Below, piece after piece: positions 13,303 to 18,936 of a DNA stretch of 20,874 nucleotides. The stretch lies in the IMG/VR virus record IMGVR_UViG_3300033151_000140, positions 1 to 20,874 of that record, one strand, 5' to 3'. The DNA comes from a virus. Both the position numbers and the translations under genes were made by a program. How positions within the stretch are numbered: position 1 is the stretch's first letter; each line of letters starts with the position of its first letter. The notes beneath the pieces were generated by a model. That model saw nothing but the letters and a program-made list of their open reading frames with translations. It ran no database searches and had not been told where the DNA came from.

Positions 13303-13793
13303 ATTTTAATCAGCCTGATCTCTGAATCAATCCCCCTGTCCCGCCTGATAACCACCATATCAATATATGGCTGATCAATGATTGGCTCTAATCGGTTGTC
13401 AAAAGTAATCATCAGGTAACGCGCATCTGCTTTTAACAACTTACGCATTGCCTTGCGCTGCTTTTCCGGTGAGAAATGATTCAGCACCCACAACACCATC
13501 AAACAGTCCGATTCCGGCAATTTGTCCTTCAACATGTTGAGCTTTTTAACGCCCTCTGTACGTGGAATCAAATCATACGGAGCATAGTCACAACCAAGCG
13601 TTATGCGCTTAATCCAATTCAGATCACCAGCACCAATATCAGCGATAGACTCAATGCCGTGCTTGGCTACCATTTCAGGTATCCACGTGCGCTGTATTTT
13701 GGTTGCGCCAATTGTAGAACCACTTCCGCAGGGTGTTTCAGGAAATCCGCTGCGCCAGCCCCGCTGGTATTCATCATGGTTCATGTATTTCAT
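13299..13793 (-). CDS. Small class I SAM-dependent methyltransferase-like protein
   Basis: A 164-residue protein. It has a Rossmann motif I, IADIGAGDLNWIKRI (about 50-64), followed by CDYAPYDLIPR, where the acidic residue at the end of strand 2 would be Asp74. DCLMVLWVLNHFSPEKQ is in the motif IV/post-IV position. The N-terminal part (GFPETPCGSGSTIGATKIQRTWIP) resembles a family of small methyltransferases that start with a Gly-rich stretch and R-x-W-[IL]-P. The fold is compact and lacks an obvious substrate domain. The substrate is probably a small molecule or a cassette product. The start is ATG 13793, 3 nt after the previous stop; a second in-frame ATG at 13784 is possible. Neither has a clear Shine-Dalgarno. 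Confidence 0.7.
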   Translation of the reverse strand: MKYMNHDEYQRGWRSGFPETPCGSGSTIGATKIQRTWIPEMVAKHGIESIADIGAGDLNWIKRITLGCDYAPYDLIPRTEGVKKLNMLKDKLPESDCLMVLWVLNHFSPEKQRKAMRKLLKADARYLMITFDNRLEPIIDQPYIDMVVIRRDRGIDSEIRLIKI

Positions 13794-13796
13794 TTG

Positions 13797-14297
13797 CTAA
13801 AATGCGTATCCGCTGTATTCAATGTCAGCTTTATGATGCAGTGCAATGAAATCCACCATTTCGTTATCGTAATGATTCCGGTAGTCAGCTATTCCACAGT
13901 TGTTCAGATGGGGTAGTGTTTCCGGCTTCATCCCAATCGTGTTCTGTATGGCATCCCAGTCGGCTTGCAGGTTTTCATATCTGCCGATAAAGTCGCAACC
14001 ATCCAGAAAGTACATGGCGTTATGCCTGATGCCATTATTTAGAATGCGATCCATGAGGTATTCTTTAAATCCAATACCTTCATATTTAGGCATTATCTTC
14101 TGTTTGCGATAACAGGAATACATCCTGTCCCACGGGTTACGCATGAATCCAAAAGAGTAATATTCATGCTCTGCCTTGAACCGTGGCAAGTGCATCGCTC
14201 CAGCCGATTGCCCGCCAAGCAAAGCATACGCACTATTGCCGCCGGTCCTCGGAACATGGATAAATATGAACTCTTTGCCGTGGTTAATAATTGCCAT
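13797..14297 (-). CDS. PAPS-dependent sulfotransferase-like protein
   Basis: A 166-residue protein matching the Sulfotransfer_2-type family. FIFIHVPRTGGNS (10-22) corresponds to the PAPS 5'-phosphosulfate loop (usual form H-x-P-K-T-G-G-T-S, here with Arg for Lys). FGFMRNPWDRMYSCYRK (49-65) corresponds to the 3'-phosphate site with Arg53 and Ser61. It is short for the family, which is often 200-300 residues, but both cofactor motifs are intact. It would transfer sulfate to a carbohydrate or other acceptor. The frame also allows GTG 14336. I prefer ATG 14297, which places the PAPS loop at the usual distance from the N-terminus. Neither start has a good Shine-Dalgarno. Its leader is A+T-rich and contains two DnaA boxes. 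Confidence 0.8.
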   Translation of the reverse strand: MAIINHGKEFIFIHVPRTGGNSAYALLGGQSAGAMHLPRFKAEHEYYSFGFMRNPWDRMYSCYRKQKIMPKYEGIGFKEYLMDRILNNGIRHNAMYFLDGCDFIGRYENLQADWDAIQNTIGMKPETLPHLNNCGIADYRNHYDNEMVDFIALHHKADIEYSGYAF

Positions 14298-14328
14298 AAA
14301 TTGTTGTTTTATAGTGTTTTGTGGTAAG

Positions 14329-14348
14329 TTATCCACAGGTTATACACA
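14329..14348 (+). promoter_or_regulatory. Two tandem DnaA boxes
   Basis: TTATCCACA (14329-14337) and TTATACACA (14340-14348) are both exact matches to the DnaA box consensus TTATNCACA. They are in the same orientation and 11 bp apart start to start, about one helical turn. They lie in the leader between the second DUF115 gene and the sulfotransferase gene. The adjoining stretch 14281-14340 is about 30% G+C by count, well below its surroundings. Host DnaA binding is a prediction. Confidence 0.6.
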
Positions 14349-14363
14349 GGCAGATAATGATGA

Positions 14364-14978
14364 TTAAACAAAATCAGCAATTTGTGCGAACGGGAACCAG
14401 GTCATGGCGCTGCCGGGTGTGCAGTTATACACTGGCGGTATCTCCCCACGTTCAGCCTGGTCTGCAATGTGCTTGTAATCGTACAAAAGCCCGGTCTTAT
14501 CGGGCTTGTCGAACAATGACCACTTCCGCAATGGCTGCGGGTACTCGCCTGCAACATCTGATAGCCCTTTGAAATAATGCCGTGCTTCACCCTTGCGGTA
14601 CGTCATGTCGTATCCACAAAGCAGGATGGGGTCACATCCATAGTGAACAGCCAGATTCAAACACTGCCACCCGCTGGAGTGTCCGAAGCTGATGTAATCC
14701 TTATCCGTGGATAACCCATCAAGCCATAGACCCGGCTTATGCCGGTATCCGTACCGGTCGCATATGTCCTTGTCCCAGTGCCACTGGTCACAATCCAGGT
14801 CCACTTTGCCATTGTGCTTGTGCCATGCAGGATCACATGCCAACCAAACATCAAGGTCAAAGTCCTTATAGCTGTTATTCATACCAAACAGCATCACCTT
14901 GCCCGCTGCTTTTAACTCGCGCAGCTGGTCGGCCACCGGTGCCAAAGATGGGCCGGTGCCTAAAATCACGCCGATCAA
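14364..14978 (-). CDS. DUF115/Maf-like protein, second copy
   Basis: A 204-residue protein homologous in pattern to the next gene upstream. It has GTGPSL (7-12) as a Gly-rich nucleotide-binding-type loop, GMNNSYKDFDLDVWLACDP (32-50) and SSGWQCLNLAVHYGCDPILLCGYDM (101-125). The order G-x-G-P-S, N-[ND]-x-[WY], D-x-x-x-x-x-D, S-G-x-Q-x-x-N-L-A and L-x-G-[FY]-D-M is that of the DUF115 (MptE-like) fold. This fold is also the catalytic domain of Maf flagellin glycosyltransferases, which transfer nonulosonic acids. It shares ATGA with the upstream gene. It lacks the N-terminal extension of its paralog. Activity as a glycosyltransferase is inferred from the family. Confidence 0.75.
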   Translation of the reverse strand: MIGVILGTGPSLAPVADQLRELKAAGKVMLFGMNNSYKDFDLDVWLACDPAWHKHNGKVDLDCDQWHWDKDICDRYGYRHKPGLWLDGLSTDKDYISFGHSSGWQCLNLAVHYGCDPILLCGYDMTYRKGEARHYFKGLSDVAGEYPQPLRKWSLFDKPDKTGLLYDYKHIADQAERGEIPPVYNCTPGSAMTWFPFAQIADFV

Positions 14979-15745
14979 AATATATCCTCAAGGCTGTGAA
15001 CTGGAAAAGCATCCAGCGCGGTTTTCCGGGAACAGTTCAATATCTCGATCCCGTACTGTTCCGGCTTGATCGTCCTGAATGATTCGACCAGGCTCCCAAA
15101 GTTGGTGTCTGTCCTGAACTTCTCAGGATGGTCGCCAAACCAATGTGATTTACCACCGTGACAGTGCATATCAAAGCCCAGCAGCACGATCCTCGTTGCC
15201 CCAAGGTGCAGGGCAAGGTTGATGGCCTGATAGCCGCTATTGCTGCCGGAATGAACGTATTCAGGGTCTTTAGACAGTCCCCTTTCCCTAATCCTACACC
15301 GGAGTTTATGAACGCCCCATGCTTCTGGATTGTTCTTGCCCCAGTTTGTATTGCCTGGCGGATCACATGACCAGCATTTGCCCTCAAAATCACGGGCTAC
15401 ATCTGCTATGTGATACTTCCACCAGTGAAAGTCGGCAGCATATAAATGGTCTGCATCAACCATTCGCCATGTGTCATTGACTGCAATTATTTCTTCGCAG
15501 TTTTCCTTGAGCGTTTTGCAGTCTTCTTTCGTGATTGACGGACCGCTGGCGCAGATGCCAATGGTTTTCTTGGCCTTGGTTTTTTTTTTAATCTCCTTCG
15601 GCGCTGGTATCACCTTGGTTTCGTATTCATCCGCCACACCAATATCTATCAGGTGCAAGCGTACAGCTTCAGGTGGGTCAATCAACTCGCCAACATTCGG
15701 CATGTTGTAACCATGACCACAAAAAGGAATTTTAACTATAAGCAT
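14975..15745 (-). CDS. Fusion of a small head-gene domain with a DUF115/Maf-like domain
   Basis: A 256-residue protein directly after the capsid gene. Residues of about 1-45 (KIPFCGHGYNMPNVGELIDPPEAVRLHLIDIGVADEY) follow the pattern of the tiny proteins that phages often encode next to the capsid gene (hydrophobic start, G-x-x-I-D, acidic/Ala helix, G-x-A). A basic linker (KKKTKAKK, about 53-60) is encoded by an A10 run. The DUF115 domain follows: SGPSITKED (67-75), IAVNDTWRMVDADHLYAADFHWW (87-109) and NSGYQAINLALHLG (169-182), then VLLGFDMHCHGGKSHWFGDHP. A GHS-rich loop after FDM could bind metal or substrate. No clear Shine-Dalgarno precedes ATG 15745, and a hairpin lies 7 nt upstream of it. 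A nonulosonate-type glycosyltransferase role is a family-based inference. Confidence 0.75.
   Translation of the reverse strand: MLIVKIPFCGHGYNMPNVGELIDPPEAVRLHLIDIGVADEYETKVIPAPKEIKKKTKAKKTIGICASGPSITKEDCKTLKENCEEIIAVNDTWRMVDADHLYAADFHWWKYHIADVARDFEGKCWSCDPPGNTNWGKNNPEAWGVHKLRCRIRERGLSKDPEYVHSGSNSGYQAINLALHLGATRIVLLGFDMHCHGGKSHWFGDHPEKFRTDTNFGSLVESFRTIKPEQYGIEILNCSRKTALDAFPVHSLEDIF
15580..15589 (-). other. A10 run with an internal Shine-Dalgarno at a domain junction
   Basis: The coding strand has ten A in a row (codons K53-K55 plus the first base of T56). AAGGAG lies 3 nt upstream of the run, separated from it by ATT. In the normal frame this encodes the Lys-rich linker between the small N-terminal domain and the DUF115 domain. 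Loss or gain of one A leads to a stop within roughly 40 codons by my reading, so slippage would release the N-terminal domain with a short tail. Confidence 0.6.
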
Positions 15746-15752
15746 AAGGAAT

Positions 15753-15776
15753 ACCGGCGAGGTTGCCCCCGCCGGT
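15753..15776 (-). other. Hairpin between the capsid gene and the accessory cassette
   Basis: An inverted repeat ACCGGCG/CGCCGGT, 7 bp and nearly all G+C, with a 10-nt loop that can pair further (GG with CC). It occupies most of the 43-nt gap after the capsid stop. No T tract follows, so it is not a standard terminator. It could protect the 3' end of capsid mRNA or limit initiation of the next gene, whose start is only 7 nt downstream. Confidence 0.55.
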
Positions 15777-15788
15777 TCCGTTAGTGGT

Positions 15789-17009
15789 TTACGTTACGGT
15801 GAAGCTACCGCCAACAAACGCTTTAGCATTGTAGATAGTCAATGCAAGACGTTCTTCAGCCAGCAGTGTCGCCATGTTCTTGACGAAGTTGGTGCTGTCT
15901 TCATAGCTGATAGCCAGGCTCGCAGTCTGTCGATTCCAGACCTGTGCGCCCATAGTGGCACCGACCAGGAACGTACCCGCCGCCATCGAATTACTCAGCA
16001 CAACATTCATGCCCCAGATGGTTTGTGGGATAGTGCCGCCAGGATGACTGAAGATATACATGCCGGCAGTTTCTTTTGCCAGTTCGATATCGGCCCAGTC
16101 AGCCGGGTTGAGAACTACGAAATCACCACTGTAGTTGGTTATTTCGAGTTGGCCTTTCGCATCGCGAATCACATCCAGCTTAGTCGCATAATCCAGCGGG
16201 GAATTCATCGCATACGCGGTACGTCCGGTGTAAATACCCTCAATGGTTCCAGCAAGGCCAGTACCAACCAGAAGCTCTGTATCAACCTTCAAAGCCAATC
16301 CGTACATCATGCGCGAATCTGCATAAGAGCGGAGGAAATTGGAATCGTCCAGTGCCTGCTTACTGATTGGAATCCAGTGAGCAATGGTTTTGACTTCTTC
16401 AGAATCACTGGTGAACGTCAAAGCCGCTTCTGGCTTGGTCACGTTTTCAGCAACAATTGATGGAGATCCTGAAACCACTACCGCAGCCGCATTGGTGAAC
16501 GTGTCTTCCTTCGGGAACCAGACGATATTGCTGTCGGTAACTCCAGACGGGAGCAGGTCACGAATACGCAATGCGCGGTTCGGCTCTTTGATAACCGTAT
16601 CCAGGCGATGACCAGCAGTTAATGGCTGGGTCAGACTTGGAACAGCATTAACGATAGCCGTTTTGTACTCAATCTGAGCAGAACCACGAACACCACGATT
16701 AATGAATGATTTGAATTCGTCGCTTTCTATCAGCAGTTCACCCGCCGTCTTTTCAACGTCAATACCTTCAAAGTGATCCGCTTGTGAACGCTCAAGTTCA
16801 ACCAGGCGATCAGCAACATCAATAGACTTTTCAGCCAGCTGATCAATTGCCGCCTTGGTTTCAACCGATGCCTTGCCAGCTTCTTCGGTTTCGGCATTGG
16901 ATTTTTCAATGAAACCTTCAAGGGCCTCATGGGTTTTGAGCATCTGGGCTTCAACGGCCTTTAGCTCAAGGACATCTTCAACAGTGTCCATTCTGTTTTT
17001 ATCAGTCAT
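15789..17009 (-). CDS. Major capsid protein, HK97 fold
   Basis: A 406-residue protein. Residues of about 10-100 are charged and coiled-coil (the scaffolding delta domain). A transition at about residues 100-112 (SFINRGVRGSAQ) is where HK97-type capsids are cleaved by the prohead protease. The remainder shows the HK97-family pattern: RIRDLLPSGVTDSNIVWFPKED, EAALTFTSDSEEVKTIAHWIPISKQALDD, GTGLAGTIEGIY, VLNPADWADIELAKE and a late WGMNVVLSNSMAAGTFLVGA. GGAGG lies 7 nt upstream of ATG 17009, the best ribosome binding site I see in the operon, as expected for the most abundant product. The exact cleavage site cannot be fixed by eye. Confidence 0.95.
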   Translation of the reverse strand: MTDKNRMDTVEDVLELKAVEAQMLKTHEALEGFIEKSNAETEEAGKASVETKAAIDQLAEKSIDVADRLVELERSQADHFEGIDVEKTAGELLIESDEFKSFINRGVRGSAQIEYKTAIVNAVPSLTQPLTAGHRLDTVIKEPNRALRIRDLLPSGVTDSNIVWFPKEDTFTNAAAVVVSGSPSIVAENVTKPEAALTFTSDSEEVKTIAHWIPISKQALDDSNFLRSYADSRMMYGLALKVDTELLVGTGLAGTIEGIYTGRTAYAMNSPLDYATKLDVIRDAKGQLEITNYSGDFVVLNPADWADIELAKETAGMYIFSHPGGTIPQTIWGMNVVLSNSMAAGTFLVGATMGAQVWNRQTASLAISYEDSTNFVKNMATLLAEERLALTIYNAKAFVGGSFTVT

Positions 17010-17048
17010 TTCAATTCCTCCGGCTTATGCCGTAAGTAAGTTTTAGGA

Positions 17049-17729
17049 TCAGCCAATCAGTTTTCTCAGATCGTATTTATCAAACACGGCCTTGAGTTGT
17101 ATGGTTGCCTGCATTTCGCGCACTCTAGCTGCGGTTTCCTGCTCAGACTCACTCCGGCAGATCGCCTTAGCACGGCCCAATAGCGCGGTAGCCATGCTCT
17201 TGGAATAATTACCTGACTCTCTCAGGAATGATTCCATATCTCGTAATGTCTGGACCGTATCCAGTTCAGACTTGAATGATTCAATAATCGCCTTCGGTTC
17301 TGCCGGGTTTCCGGTCAGACTGGTTTCCATCAGGTTGATGGTTTTCAATATCCGTCCACCGTCCTTCGACTCTTCATATCCACCAGAAGGGATGGTGAAC
17401 CCAATCGAGAACGCCTTAACTGTGCCGTGGCGCATTTCTGCGCGGATGTCCTTAGCCAATGAATGATCACGGGTTAAATGCCCGACAACCCTCAAGCCCT
17501 TCTCATCTTCCGTAAACGATTCCCAGCGCCCAGGCTTCAGGAACCGCAGGTGTTCGTAATACATCTTGATTTCTTGACCGGATTTAATCGACTTCGTAAA
17601 CGCCCCCGGCAGGATGGTATCGCCAACCTTATCAACGGAATTGAAGACGGATGCGTAGCCCGTGATCTTCCATTCATCATCATCAAACTTGAATTCACAA
17701 TCCTCAATCGGGTTGGTTTTAATCTCCAT
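17049..17729 (-). CDS. Prohead protease, HK97 gp4 type (S78/U35)
   Basis: A 226-residue protein with the maturation protease pattern: ITGYASVFNSVDKVGDTILPGAF (about 22-44), YYEH with the likely catalytic His60, VKAFSIGF with the likely nucleophile Ser108, and LMETSLTGNPA (133-143). It would cleave the capsid delta domain and itself inside the prohead. The frame opens with a TTG at 17759. I place the start at ATG 17729 (MEIKTNP), because GGAG then lies 6 nt upstream and the overlap with the portal gene falls to 11 nt. ATG 17735 is too close to that GGAG. A C-terminal helical tail (REMQATIQLKAVFDKYDLRKLIG) could bind scaffold. Confidence 0.92.
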   Translation of the reverse strand: MEIKTNPIEDCEFKFDDDEWKITGYASVFNSVDKVGDTILPGAFTKSIKSGQEIKMYYEHLRFLKPGRWESFTEDEKGLRVVGHLTRDHSLAKDIRAEMRHGTVKAFSIGFTIPSGGYEESKDGGRILKTINLMETSLTGNPAEPKAIIESFKSELDTVQTLRDMESFLRESGNYSKSMATALLGRAKAICRSESEQETAARVREMQATIQLKAVFDKYDLRKLIG

Positions 17730-18936
17730 CTTCATCTCCGCTGCCGTCAATCGGCGCAAGGTTTAACTGCACCCGCAATTTGTCTGCTTCTACATCATCA
17801 GACTTCGGCAGGTTTTCAAGTTTGCGTATTTCATTAATAGTCATCCAGCCATTCTGTAATGCCTGGCTGAAGAAATTGGATCGTGCAGTGCTGTCTGCTC
17901 TCAGGAACCCTTGGATATTATGTTCTGCAATGATCGTTCGTTGTTCTTTACCAACCAACAATGAATCAGGAATAACGTCCTCCCATTCATTCAGATAAGG
18001 CGCTAAAGTAAACGTCTGGAAAGCTAGTACCTGTTGCTCATACGATGCAGGCCATGCTGCTGTTGCACCCACTGCACCATCAACCATGACAACCGGAACA
18101 CCAAAGAAACGGCATACTTCTGCAACCTGGAATTGCCGGCTTTCCAATAGCTGCAATTTGTTCGGGTCAACATCAACAATGCGGTACTTCATCCCGCCGG
18201 GGATAATCATCATCCCGTCTTTAAACTCTATCGTGTCAGCATCGGCACCATACATAGACCGGAGCTGCAATTTCTGGGCATCGGTTGGAAAATCATCCAG
18301 CTCCAGTACAGAATTGGCGTTACCGTTGACCGACTTGGCCGCTGATTGATCAGCAGATACGCTTAATCCCAGAACCTCGCGCATAAATCCCAACGCAGAA
18401 AGCCCGGTAACACCATCACTACCAAACCCTTTTAAATGGAATATCTCTTTCTGCGGGAAATCTACAGCACCGCCGCCGGTGTTATATCTGTATATCAGTT
18501 CTTTACCATCACGTATAACCTTCATGTATTCAGGCTTCAAGGGCATTAGCGATGTCGGCCTGTTGCCTGTCCACTTGATATGCGCGTAACCATTCCCCCA
18601 CAAAACCCGCTGTGTCCACAATGCCTGCCGAAACTCTTTAGCAGTCATGATGTCGTTTGGTTTGTACTTCAGCAGCTCATACAGATAATGGTCTTCCGAT
18701 AAGGTTTCCCGGCCATCTGGGGTGCGTGTATAAAACCCCAACGGCAGAGTTGCACCGGATTGCACCAGTATCCGTACACAGGCAAACACCGTGCTGACCA
18801 TCAATGCACGCTCATCTGAAACCGTTATATTGGCCGCTGACTTTCTTGACGGCGGACGAGTATGCTGCTCACCCGTATCTGCGTTCTGCAACGCGCCGCC
18901 ACCGAACACGCCACCGATCCAGCTCCAGAAGGTCAT
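17719..18936 (-). CDS. Portal protein, HK97 type
   Basis: A 405-residue protein with the phage portal pattern: STVFACVRILVQSGATLPLGFY (about 48-69), LKYKPNDIMTAKEFRQALWTQRVLWGNGYAHI (88-119), LMPLKPEYMKV, EIFHLKGFGSDGVTGLSAL, and LLESRQFQVAEVCRFFGVPVVMV (about 264-286). The length is typical for the HK97 group. It forms the dodecameric DNA entry ring at one capsid vertex and docks the terminase. The start shares ATGA (18936-18933) with the large terminase stop. The acidic C-terminus (SGDEDGD) overlaps the protease start. Confidence 0.95.
   Translation of the reverse strand: MTFWSWIGGVFGGGALQNADTGEQHTRPPSRKSAANITVSDERALMVSTVFACVRILVQSGATLPLGFYTRTPDGRETLSEDHYLYELLKYKPNDIMTAKEFRQALWTQRVLWGNGYAHIKWTGNRPTSLMPLKPEYMKVIRDGKELIYRYNTGGGAVDFPQKEIFHLKGFGSDGVTGLSALGFMREVLGLSVSADQSAAKSVNGNANSVLELDDFPTDAQKLQLRSMYGADADTIEFKDGMMIIPGGMKYRIVDVDPNKLQLLESRQFQVAEVCRFFGVPVVMVDGAVGATAAWPASYEQQVLAFQTFTLAPYLNEWEDVIPDSLLVGKEQRTIIAEHNIQGFLRADSTARSNFFSQALQNGWMTINEIRKLENLPKSDDVEADKLRVQLNLAPIDGSGDEDGD

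Noticed and set aside
14298-14336. GTG 14336 as start of the sulfotransferase-like gene.
   Set aside because: No Shine-Dalgarno, it would run through the DnaA box, and the added residues are not expected before the PAPS loop. It is kept only as an alternative.
14297-14340. A sigma70 promoter before the sulfotransferase-like gene (TATAAA as -10).
   Set aside because: No acceptable -35 hexamer at 16-18 bp spacing; mentioned only as a possibility.
17730-17759. TTG 17759 or ATG 17735 as start of the prohead protease.
   Set aside because: TTG 17759 lacks a ribosome binding site and deepens the overlap with the portal gene. ATG 17735 abuts GGAG with no spacing. ATG 17729 has ideal spacing.
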